Below, one piece after another: positions 9,596-17,107 of a stretch of 64,000 nucleotides of DNA. The stretch lies in assembly GCF_001665785.1 (NCBI RefSeq), contig NZ_LZSO01000036.1:62001-126000 (forward strand). Reading direction: 5' to 3'. The notes under the pieces are model-generated. The model made no database searches. It was not told the DNA's origin and worked only from the letters and a program-made list of their open reading frames with translations. Both the position numbers and the translations under genes were made by a program. Source of the stretch: Mycolicibacterium peregrinum (GTDB lineage: Bacteria > Actinomycetota > Actinomycetes > Mycobacteriales > Mycobacteriaceae). Numbering within the stretch: the first letter of the stretch is position 1; each line of letters starts with the position of its first letter.

Positions 9596-10914
9596 GTCTC
9601 GAATTCGCCGACTGGCTGAGTCAGCAGCGCTGGTACGCCGGCCGCGGACGCGAATTGGCGGCCGCCACACCAGGTCTGGTGCTCGACTTGAACGAGGATC
9701 TCGACCTGACGCTGCTGCAGGTGTCCTACGCCGACGGAACCGCCGAGCGTTACCAGGCACTGGTGAAGTGGAATGCCGACCTGATCGAGGAATACAGCTC
9801 CGTGGCCACGATCGGCAGCGACGACGGGAGGACGGCCTCCGACGCCCTCTACGACCAGGACGCCGCGCGATATCTGCTGGAGATGGTCGACCGTTCGGCC
9901 ACCGTGGGCGGGCTGACGTGCCGCAAAGAGCCAGGGGCCACCCTGCCGCTGGATGCGCTGCCCCGGGTGTCGGCGGCAGAGCAGAGCAATACCAGCGTGG
10001 TGTTCGGGCAGGATGCCGTGCTAAAGATGTTCCGCCGGATCACCCCGGGCATCAACCCCGACATCGAACTCAACCGCGTGCTGGCCCGGGCCGGTAACCC
10101 GCACGTGGCGAGGCTGCTCGGATCGATCGATATCGATTGGGAGGGTGAGCCTTTCGCGTTGGGGATGGTGACCGAATTCGCCGCCAACTCCGCCGAGGGC
10201 TGGGACATGGCCAACGCCAGCACCCGTGACCTCTTCGCCGAGGGCGACCTCTATGCCGACGAGGTGGGCGGTGACTTCGCCGCCGAGTCCCACCGACTGG
10301 GGGAGGCGGTGGCCTCGGTACATGCCTGTCTGGCCGAGCAGCTCGGCACCGAGTCGGTGCCCTTCCCGACCGAGCTGATGACTACCCGGCTGGCCACCGC
10401 CGCCGAGGCGGTACCCGAACTGCGCGAGCATGTCTCGCTGATCGAGGACCGCTACCGCAAGCTGGCCGACGAGCAGGTAGAGGTCCAGCGGGTACACGGC
10501 GATCTGCATCTCGGGCAGGTGCTGCGCACCCCGGAGAACTGGCTGCTGATCGACTTCGAGGGCGAGCCCGGCCAACCGTTGCAGCTGCGGCGCAGCCCCG
10601 ACTCGCCACTGCGTGACGTCGCGGGCATGCTGAGGTCTTTCGACTATGCGGCGTATGCCCGCCTGGTGGACCTGGCCACCGACGACGATCGGGCCCGGCA
10701 GTTGGCGGCCCGGGCCCGGGAGTGGGCCGACCGCAACAGCGCGGCATTCTGTGACGGCTACGCCGAGGCGGCCGGCAGCGATCCGCGTGAGCATGCCGCG
10801 CTGCTGGCGGCCTATGAGCTCGACAAGGCCGTGTACGAGGCGGCCTACGAGGCCCGGTTCCGGCCGAGTTGGCTACCTGTCCCACTGGGATCGGTGACCC
10901 GCTTGATCGGCTGA
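9592..10914 (+). CDS. mak: Maltokinase
   Basis: 440 residues. ATP-dependent phosphorylation of maltose to maltose-1-phosphate. The C-terminal kinase lobe has the Brenner-type catalytic motif H-G-D-L-H-L-G-Q with D304, and the metal-binding 'LIDFEGEP' with D321 (DFE in place of DFG, as in mycobacterial Mak). The N-terminal ~90-residue cap domain 'EFADWLSQQRWYAGRGREL' is the typical opening. The start is the ATG in the 4-bp overlap with treS. It supplies GlgE substrate for capsular/cytosolic alpha-glucan; glgE itself is outside the window. Confidence 0.96.
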
Positions 10915-10921
10915 TATCTTC

Positions 10922-10936
10922 ATTAGCATGCCTAAT
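10922..10936. promoter_or_regulatory. Inverted repeat across the MFS start codon
   Basis: ATTAG and CTAAT arms flank five bases containing the ATG of the transporter. The 15-bp symmetry is short and could be chance; its place between mak and an exporter gene is where a local operator would sit. No adjacent regulator is present. Confidence 0.25.
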
Positions 10937-12436
10937 CAGCCCGCGCGCCGATCGGCGCCGGACGGGCTGCTGATCGCCGTACTCGCAGCGGCCGGTATCA
11001 GTGTCTCGCTCATGCAGACCCTGATCATCCCGTTGATCCCGCAGTTGCCCACTCTGCTCGACACCACCGGTGCCAATGCCTCGTGGACGATCACCGCGAC
11101 CCTGCTGACCGGCGCCGTGGCGACACCGATGCTGGGCCGTCTCGGGGATATGTTCGGCCCCAAGTGGATTCTCGTGTTGTGCGCCGTGCTGCTGTTCATC
11201 GGATCGGTGATCGCTGCCATGACCACCTCGCTGATCCCGTTGATCATCGGACGTGGGCTGCAGGGTTTCGGGGCCCCGGTGATCCCACTGGGCATCAGCG
11301 TGCTGCGCGCCGCCCTGCCTCCTGAGCGGGTGGCCTCGGCCATGGGTTTGATGAGTGCGTCGCTGGGCGTCGGCGGCGCGCTGGGCCTGCCGTTGTCGGC
11401 GGTGATCGCCGAGCAGTTCAACTGGCACGCCCTGTTCTGGTGCGCGGCCGCGCTCGGACTCGCCTCGGGCATCCTGTTCGTCCTGCTGGTGCCCGACCTG
11501 GAACCCGTGTCGGCCGATCACCGCTTCGACCCCGTCGGCGCCGTCACGCTGGGCATCGGCCTGGTGCTGCTGTTGCTGCCGATCTCCAAGGGCGCGATGT
11601 GGGGTTGGACCAGTGCCACCACGTTGGGCATGTTCGCCGCCGCGGTGGCGACCTTCAGTGTGTTCACCTGGTGGCAGTACCGGGTGCCCTCACCCATCGT
11701 GGACATGCGCACCACGTTGAAACGGCCCGTGCTGCTGACAAACCTGGCTTCGATCGCGGTGGGCTTCGGCATGTTCGCGCTGTCGCTCGTGGGTCCCCAG
11801 CTGCTGGAGATGCCGCGGGAGACCGGATTCGGCCTCGGGCAGAGCATGATCGCGACCGGTCTGTGGATGGCGCCCGGCGGCCTGGCGATGATGGCCGCGG
11901 CGCCGGTCGCCGCGCGGGTGGTGTCGGCGCGCGGGCCGAAGATCGTACTGGTGATCGGCAGCGCGATCATCGCCGTGGGCTACCTGGCCGGCACTCTGAT
12001 GCTCGGCAGCCCCGTCGGCCTGATGGTGCTCGGCCTGATCGTCAGCTTCGGCGTCGGTTTCGCCTTCGCTGCGCTACCCGCATTGATCAATGCCGCGGTG
12101 CCGGTGTCGGAGACCGCGTCCGCGAACAGCATCAACTCACTGGCCCGGTCGCTGGGGACCTCGACCTCCAGCGCGGTGATGACCGCGGTACTGGCCCAGA
12201 TGACCATCACGTTCGCCGGGCACGCGCTGCCGTCGCCGGCCGGTTTCCGCACCGCGCTGCTGATCGCGGCGGCCGCGGCTGCCGGTGCCGCGCTGATCGC
12301 CTTGGCGATACCGAAAGCGCCAGCCGGCCGGGATGTCGTAGAAGAACCGGCTGAGGCGCTTTCAGAAGCCGCTGAGCGGTTGATGTCAGAGCGTGGCGAT
12401 CTCGTAGCTGTCGAGCTGGCCGACCAGCGTCCGTAG
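10928..12436 (+). CDS. MFS drug:H+ antiporter-like transporter (DHA2 type)
   Basis: 502 residues with about 14 hydrophobic helices, fitting the DHA2 family of proton-driven exporters. Motif A appears as 'GRLGDMFGPKWIL' after helix 2, and motif C-like Gly/Pro-rich sequence is in 'SASLGVGGALGLPLSAVI'. The N-terminal tail is short and basic; the C-terminal ~45 residues are hydrophilic and overlap the convergent FadE gene by 51 bp. It starts 13 bp after mak but is preceded by a small ATTAG/CTAAT inverted repeat across the start codon, so separate regulation is possible. Substrate unknown. Confidence 0.85.
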   Translation: MPNQPARRSAPDGLLIAVLAAAGISVSLMQTLIIPLIPQLPTLLDTTGANASWTITATLLTGAVATPMLGRLGDMFGPKWILVLCAVLLFIGSVIAAMTTSLIPLIIGRGLQGFGAPVIPLGISVLRAALPPERVASAMGLMSASLGVGGALGLPLSAVIAEQFNWHALFWCAAALGLASGILFVLLVPDLEPVSADHRFDPVGAVTLGIGLVLLLLPISKGAMWGWTSATTLGMFAAAVATFSVFTWWQYRVPSPIVDMRTTLKRPVLLTNLASIAVGFGMFALSLVGPQLLEMPRETGFGLGQSMIATGLWMAPGGLAMMAAAPVAARVVSARGPKIVLVIGSAIIAVGYLAGTLMLGSPVGLMVLGLIVSFGVGFAFAALPALINAAVPVSETASANSINSLARSLGTSTSSAVMTAVLAQMTITFAGHALPSPAGFRTALLIAAAAAAGAALIALAIPKAPAGRDVVEEPAEALSEAAERLMSERGDLVAVELADQRP

Positions 12437-13498
12437 CTGATCCGACGACGAGCCCAAAGTGTGCTCGATCGCGGTCAGTCGCGCGGCGTAGTGGCCTACG
12501 GGGTACTCCGCGGTGACGCCGATACCGCCGTGCAGCTGGATCGACTCCTGCGAGATGTGTCGACCCGAGCGGCCGATCTGCAGCTTGGCGCGCGCCGCGA
12601 TCACCGGGTTGAGCTCGCCGTCGGCGATCGACATCGCGGCGTAGGTGCCCATGCTGCGCGCCAGCTCCAGCGACATGTACATGTCGGCGGCGCGCTGGGT
12701 CAGCGTCTGGAACTTGCTCAGCGTGACCCCGAACTGCTTGCGCTGCTTGAGGTAATCGGTGGTCAGGCGCAGTGATTCCTCCATCACGCCGACCGCCTCG
12801 GCGCACAGCGCCGCCGAGATCCGCACCAGCGCGTTGGCGATCGCTTCACCGGCGTCGGCGGCCTCGCCGAGCGGTTCGGCAGGCGTGGCATCGAACGTGA
12901 TCTGGGCACCGCGCTGGCCGTCGAAGGTGCGGTAGCCGGTGCGGGTCACGTTCGCGGCGTCGATCAGGAACAGGCCGGTCCCGGCCTCAGCACCCTCGCC
13001 GGGCAGGGCCGCACTGACGATCAGCGTGTCGGCGACGTCGCCGGCCAACACCGGGTTCTTGGTGCCGCTCAGCGTCCACTCGTGGCCGCTGCGTGTCGCG
13101 GTGGTCGTCACCCCGGCCGAACCGCGCGCACCCGGCTCGGCGTGGGCGAAGGCCAGAATCCGCTCACCCGCGGCGACCTCGTCGAGCAGGGCGCGCTGGG
13201 CGTCGGTGCCCACCTCGGCGATGATCGCGCCGGGTCCGATCGCCCCGTGCAGGACCGGTTCGGGTGCCAGCCGGCGCCCGATCTCGTTCAGCACCACCAT
13301 GATCTCGATCTGGCCACCGGAATCCTCATCGAATCCCAGTCCCAGAACGCCGATCTCGGCGAGCTGGCCCCACACCTGGCGGTCGAATCCGGGTTCGGAC
13401 TCCACTACCTTGTTGCGCTTTTCGGTGTCGTAGCCCGACAGCAGGTCACGGGTGGTGTCCGCCAGCAGGGTCTGTTCGTCAGTCAGCTGAAAGTCCAT
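12386..13498 (-). CDS. Acyl-CoA dehydrogenase, non-catalytic-type subunit of a FadE heteromer
   Basis: 370 residues with the acyl-CoA dehydrogenase fold: N-terminal helical domain, beta domain (about 110-210), C-terminal helical domain with 'KQRKQFGVTLSKFQTL' and 'IQLHGGIGVTAEYPVGHY', the FAD-contact region. At the position where isovaleryl-type enzymes carry the catalytic Glu (helix G) it reads 'ALVRISAALCAEA', with no Glu-Arg pair. Together with the adjacent gene, which has that Glu, this fits mycobacterial alpha2beta2 FadE complexes used on bulky substrates such as steroid side chains. Stop region overlaps the convergent MFS gene by 51 bp. Confidence 0.85.
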   Translation of the reverse strand: MDFQLTDEQTLLADTTRDLLSGYDTEKRNKVVESEPGFDRQVWGQLAEIGVLGLGFDEDSGGQIEIMVVLNEIGRRLAPEPVLHGAIGPGAIIAEVGTDAQRALLDEVAAGERILAFAHAEPGARGSAGVTTTATRSGHEWTLSGTKNPVLAGDVADTLIVSAALPGEGAEAGTGLFLIDAANVTRTGYRTFDGQRGAQITFDATPAEPLGEAADAGEAIANALVRISAALCAEAVGVMEESLRLTTDYLKQRKQFGVTLSKFQTLTQRAADMYMSLELARSMGTYAAMSIADGELNPVIAARAKLQIGRSGRHISQESIQLHGGIGVTAEYPVGHYAARLTAIEHTLGSSSDQLRTLVGQLDSYEIATL

Positions 13499-13506
13499 GG
13501 CTCAAC

Positions 13507-14664
13507 TCACAATCCGAGAATGGTGGACGAGATGATGGTGCGCTGCACCTCGTTGCTACCGCCGTAGATCGAGGTCTTGCGGTAGTTGAGGTAGTGCGGG
13601 GCGGCGTGCTGGGCCCACTCCGGTGAGGCGATGCCGCCGGCCTCGTACGGCAGCGCGTCGGCGCCGGCCACCTCGACGAGCAGCTCGGTCGCGGTCTGCT
13701 GAAGCTGGCTGCCGCGCAGCTTGAGCACCGAGGATGCCGGGCTGGGCTTGCCGTCGGCCGAATCCGAGGTCACCCGCATCTGGGTGAGTTCCAATGCGAG
13801 CACGTCGTTTTCGGCCTCGGCCAGGCGGGCGGCGAACAGTGGATCGGCCAGCAGGCCGTTGGCCGCGGCACGTTCCTTGACCTCGGCCAGGCGAACCTTG
13901 GTGCGGGCCACCTGGGCGATGCCGGTCCGCTCGTTGCCGAGCAGGAACTTCGCGTAGGTCCAGCCCTGGTTCTCCTCGCCCACGAGCTGGTTGGCGGGCA
14001 CCCGGACGTCTTCGAAGAAGACTTCGTTGACCTCGTAGCTGCCGTCGATCAACTTGATCGGGCGCAGCGTGACACCGGGGGTGTCCATTTCGAACAACAG
14101 GAACGAGATGCCGGCCTGCTTCTTGGGAGCCTGCGGGTCGGTGCGGACCAGGCAGAAGATCCAGTCCGCGTGCTGACCGAGCGTCGTCCACGTCTTCTGG
14201 CCGTTGACGACGTAGCTGTCGCCGTCACGCACCGCGGTGGTTCGCAGCGAGGCCAGGTCGGAGCCGGCCTCGGGCTCGGAGAAGCCCTGGCACCACCAGA
14301 TGTCCAGCGCCGCGGTCGGCGGCAGGAAGCGCTCTTTGACCTCCTGCGAGCCGAACTCGGCGATGACCGGACCGACCATTCTCGCGTTGAAGGTCAGCGG
14401 CTCGGGGACGCTGGCCAGCTGCATCTCGTCGAGCCAGATCTGATGCTGGTTGGGCGTCCAGTCCTTGCCGCCCCACTCGACGGGCCAGTTGGGCACCGCC
14501 AAGCCGTGCTCATGAAGGATTTTGTGCGCCGTGATGATGCCCTCTTTGCCGATCGGCAGCCCCAGCCGGTTTCGTTCTCGAAGCTCGGCGGGAATCTTCG
14601 TCGTGTAGAAGGTGCGCAGCTCGTCGCGGAACGCTGCTTCCTCCGGTGTGAGCGCCAGTTGCAT
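13507..14664 (-). CDS. Acyl-CoA dehydrogenase, catalytic-type subunit of a FadE heteromer
   Basis: 385 residues; flavin-dependent alpha,beta-dehydrogenation of an acyl-CoA. 'WWCQGFSEPEAGSDLASL' (about 123-140) and 'NGQKTWTTLGQHADW' are the substrate/FAD-binding signatures. E245-R246 in 'LLGNERTGIAQ' aligns with the helix-G catalytic Glu of isovaleryl-/long-chain-type enzymes, whereas the C-terminal 'SIYGGSNEVQR' lacks the medium-chain-type Glu. It lies 8 bp upstream of the partner subunit, so the pair is cotranscribed. A near-perfect 16-bp inverted repeat lies 37 bp upstream of the start. Substrate is unknown; steroid or branched-chain CoA esters are plausible. Confidence 0.88.
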   Translation of the reverse strand: MQLALTPEEAAFRDELRTFYTTKIPAELRERNRLGLPIGKEGIITAHKILHEHGLAVPNWPVEWGGKDWTPNQHQIWLDEMQLASVPEPLTFNARMVGPVIAEFGSQEVKERFLPPTAALDIWWCQGFSEPEAGSDLASLRTTAVRDGDSYVVNGQKTWTTLGQHADWIFCLVRTDPQAPKKQAGISFLLFEMDTPGVTLRPIKLIDGSYEVNEVFFEDVRVPANQLVGEENQGWTYAKFLLGNERTGIAQVARTKVRLAEVKERAAANGLLADPLFAARLAEAENDVLALELTQMRVTSDSADGKPSPASSVLKLRGSQLQQTATELLVEVAGADALPYEAGGIASPEWAQHAAPHYLNYRKTSIYGGSNEVQRTIISSTILGL

Positions 14665-14700
14665 GACCGTCTCCCTGTCGGTGGATCTGTCTGCACCCTA

Positions 14701-14716
14701 AACCATCCGGTTGGTT
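14701..14716. promoter_or_regulatory. Inverted-repeat operator candidate for the FadE pair
   Basis: AACCATCC / GGTTGGTT is a 16-bp inverted repeat with one mismatch and no spacer, 37 bp upstream of the first FadE start. AACC/GGTT palindromes of this form are typical of TetR-family fatty-acid regulators in actinobacteria. It also lies just beyond the end of the efflux permease gene, so it most likely serves the FadE operon. The regulator is not in the immediate neighbourhood. Confidence 0.45.
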
Positions 14717-14735
14717 GGGTGTACCGGGGATGCGT

Positions 14736-15542
14736 CTAGCGCACCAGTCGGCGCAGCAACGACGACGCGACAGCCACCCCGATCACCGCGGCGGCGATCA
14801 GCACGCCGATATCGAGGGCCCAGTTGGTCGGGGTGCCGATCAGCAGCCCGCGTAGCGCGTTGACCTCATAACTGAGCGGATTGACCGTGGACAGCCAACG
14901 CAGCCAGGTCGGCATGATGTCGACGGGATACAGCGCATTGGACGCGAAGAACAACGGCATGGTGATCGCCTGGCCGATGCCCATCAGCCGGTCCCGTTTG
15001 CGCACCAACCCGGCCAGCGTCATCGACAGGCATGCGAAGAATGCCGCACCGAGCGCCACCACCGCCATCGCGCCCAGGATGCGCAGCGGATTGACCGTCA
15101 TCGCGATGCCCATCAGATAGGCCAGCAGCACCACCCCGACCACCTGCACCACCGAGCGCACTCCGGCCGCGAACGCCTTGCCCGCCACCAGCGCCGACGC
15201 CGGCGCGGGGGTCACCATCAGCTTGGCCAAGATGCCCGCGTCGCGGTCCCAGATGATCTGGATGCCGTAGAAGATCGAGATGAACAGGGCCGATTGGGCG
15301 ATGATGCCCGGCGCCAGGAACGTCAGGTACGGCACACCGCCGGTGTCGACCAGGTGCAGGCGACTGAAGGTCTGGCCGAAGATCAACAACCACAGCGCGG
15401 GCTGGACCATCCGGGTGAACAACTCGGTGCGGTCGTGGCGCAGCTTCTGCAGTTCGACGAGGGCGAAGGCCGACATTCGCAGTGCCATCGCGCGGACCCG
15501 GCGTATCCCGCGCGGGGCCAGGACCAGAGCCTCAGCTGACAC
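14736..15542 (-). CDS. ABC-2 type efflux permease (DrrB-like)
   Basis: 268 residues with six hydrophobic helices and the ABC-2 signature region 'NPLSYEVNALRGLLIG' near the C terminus, as in DrrB/NodJ permeases. The GTG at 15542 is preferred: it overlaps the ATPase stop by 11 bp, giving a short cytoplasmic Arg-rich leader before the amphipathic 'MSAFALVELQKLRHDRTEL' entry segment. It forms the membrane half of a drug/lipid exporter with the upstream ATPase. It is third in a MarR-ATPase-permease operon. Confidence 0.85.
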   Translation of the reverse strand: MSAEALVLAPRGIRRVRAMALRMSAFALVELQKLRHDRTELFTRMVQPALWLLIFGQTFSRLHLVDTGGVPYLTFLAPGIIAQSALFISIFYGIQIIWDRDAGILAKLMVTPAPASALVAGKAFAAGVRSVVQVVGVVLLAYLMGIAMTVNPLRILGAMAVVALGAAFFACLSMTLAGLVRKRDRLMGIGQAITMPLFFASNALYPVDIMPTWLRWLSTVNPLSYEVNALRGLLIGTPTNWALDIGVLIAAAVIGVAVASSLLRRLVR

Positions 15543-16359
15543 GTCGCGCCGTCCTACGGGTCGCGCGCACCTCACGCATGCCGCGGGACTGTGGCCCGGT
15601 ATCGGTCAGGTCCGATCCGGCGTAGTGGCGGAAGACGTCCTCGAGCGTGGCATCGGGGGCATCGGTGGCCTGCACCACCCGCTCCTTCAGTTCGGCGGGC
15701 GTCCCGACCGCCTGCAACCTGCCATGGTGCATCAGCGCCACCCGGTCGCACAGGGCGTCGGCCTCGCCCATGTAGTGCGTGGTGAGCAGTACCGTCATCC
15801 CGAATTCGGCCTGCATCCGGCCGACCTGTGTCCACACGCTGTCGCGGGCGATGGGGTCGAGTCCGACCGTGGGTTCGTCGAGGATCAGCAGCAGCGGACG
15901 GTTGACGAGTGCCTGGGCCAGCTCGAGGCGGCGCACCATGCCGCCTGAGTAGGTGCCCGCCACGGCATCGGCAACGTCGAGCAACTGCATGGAATCCAGG
16001 GCCTGGTCCACCCGATCTGCGCGTTCGGCGCGCGGCACGTCGTACAGACGCGCGAACAACTCGACGTTCTGCCGGCCCGTCAGCGCCGCCTCGATCGAGA
16101 GTTGTTGCGGCACATAGCCGATGTTGTGCCGGATGTCCATGGTGCGCCGGTCGGCGTCGAGACCGAAGATCCGCACCTCGCCCTCCTGCACCGGCGTCAG
16201 TGTGGTCAGCACCCGCACCGCTGTGGTCTTGCCCGCCCCGTTCGGGCCGAGCAGGCCCAGGGTCTCGCCGCGATGTACCTGCAGGGTGAGGTCGTCGACC
16301 GCGGTGAAGGTCCCGTAACGATGGGTCAGGTGCCGGCAGTCGATGGCCGGGTCGGTCAT
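15532..16359 (-). CDS. ABC efflux ATPase (DrrA-like)
   Basis: 275 residues: Walker A G-P-N-G-A-G-K-T-T near residue 38, signature 'YSGGMVRRLELAQALV' (the S-G-G-M-x-R-R form typical of DrrA), Walker B 'LLILDEPTVGLDP', H-loop 'LLTTHYMGEAD'. The C-terminal ~45 residues include the 'ATLEDVFRHYAG' segment characteristic of DrrA proteins. It powers the following permease. The ATG overlaps the MarR stop by 4 bp and the gene's own end overlaps the permease start by 11 bp, so the operon is fully coupled. Confidence 0.9.
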   Translation of the reverse strand: MTDPAIDCRHLTHRYGTFTAVDDLTLQVHRGETLGLLGPNGAGKTTAVRVLTTLTPVQEGEVRIFGLDADRRTMDIRHNIGYVPQQLSIEAALTGRQNVELFARLYDVPRAERADRVDQALDSMQLLDVADAVAGTYSGGMVRRLELAQALVNRPLLLILDEPTVGLDPIARDSVWTQVGRMQAEFGMTVLLTTHYMGEADALCDRVALMHHGRLQAVGTPAELKERVVQATDAPDATLEDVFRHYAGSDLTDTGPQSRGMREVRATRRTARRVS

Positions 16360-16808
16360 GTGTCCCCCTCGTGCAGGAGTCGAGTCAGTTCGGTCATCAC
16401 GTCCAATCCGTTTGCCAGATCGTCGATCTGGTCGTCGTCGAGTTGTGCCAGCGCGGCCGACAGCGCGGCACGGCGGGCCGCCCTTGACTCGTCGGCGATC
16501 GCCTGTGCGGGCGGGGTGAGTCGCAGACGGACCACCCGTCGGTCCGAATCGTCGGTGGTTCTGGCCAGCAGTCCGTCGCCGACCAGACGCGACACCAGCG
16601 TGGACGCGGAGTTGGGCACCAAGCTGAGTTCGGCGGCCGCTTCCCGCACCGAGATGTCGGGCCTTCGGCCGACCAGGCGCAACAGTTCGCCCTGGGACTG
16701 GGTCAACCCGGTGGCATCGAATCCCCCGCCGGTGGACCGGCGCAACTGCCTGCGGAACCGGCCGACGACGGTGAACAGTTCGCCGACGAGATCCCCGCGG
16801 TCCTTCAT
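16356..16808 (-). CDS. MarR-family transcriptional regulator of the DrrAB-type efflux operon
   Basis: 150 residues. The winged-helix core runs 'LTQSQGELLRLVGRRPDISVREAAAELSLVPNSASTLVSRLVGDGLL', with the wing at 'RTTDDSDRRVVRLRLTPPAQA', both diagnostic of MarR. The ATG at 16808 is chosen because upstream in-frame sequence is not conserved-looking and a perfect palindrome lies 9 bp before this start. It is first in the operon and would repress itself plus the ABC exporter until a ligand releases it. Ligand unknown; phenolic or drug-like compounds are typical. Confidence 0.88.
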   Translation of the reverse strand: MKDRGDLVGELFTVVGRFRRQLRRSTGGGFDATGLTQSQGELLRLVGRRPDISVREAAAELSLVPNSASTLVSRLVGDGLLARTTDDSDRRVVRLRLTPPAQAIADESRAARRAALSAALAQLDDDQIDDLANGLDVMTELTRLLHEGDT

Positions 16809-16817
16809 GCGCCCCAC

Positions 16818-16840
16818 AATACCTCTGTTACAGAGGTATT
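16818..16840. promoter_or_regulatory. Perfect MarR operator palindrome
   Basis: AATACCTCTG and CAGAGGTATT are perfect 10-bp inverted arms around a TTA spacer, ending 9 bp before the marR start codon. The position overlaps the expected promoter/start region, so binding would block transcription of the whole MarR-ATPase-permease operon. The match of an exact long palindrome with a MarR gene makes autoregulation very likely, though not shown. Confidence 0.75.
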
Positions 16841-17107
16841 TGGGATCAGTGGCCGCTGGGGACGCGATGAGAAGCTGATTTGAATGAGGTTGGAAGTTTC
16901 GCGGCAAACCCGCTGAGACGCCGCAGCCGTGGCCGCAGGGTAGTTGCCGCCGCTCTTCGGCTCGTACCCCCCAGCCCGCCCGGCCGGTGACATCAAGCAA
17001 GCGCTCAACGTCTACTTAGGCGGCCACGGCTGCTACGTGTCCAAGGTACCAGATTTCCTGGTTAGGGCACGGACATTGGACCGATTAGCAACGCTTTGAA
17101 TTGACGC
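16841..17107. other. Intergenic stretch, no gene recognised
   Basis: About 270 bp between the marR operator and the end of glgX. A short open frame on the plus strand ends at 17099 and would encode some 50 residues, but it has no convincing start codon or ribosome site, so I do not call it. No terminator hairpin with a U-tract and no known RNA family was recognised. It could be the relic of a lost gene. Confidence 0.4.

Noticed and set aside
16841..17050. Possible structured RNA upstream of glgX
   Set aside because: Only short stems (for example ACCAG/CTGGT) are visible; not enough to propose an RNA gene.
16925..17099. Short plus-strand frame between marR and glgX
   Set aside because: No start codon with a ribosome site; about 50 codons with no recognisable family. 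Kept only as a possible relic.
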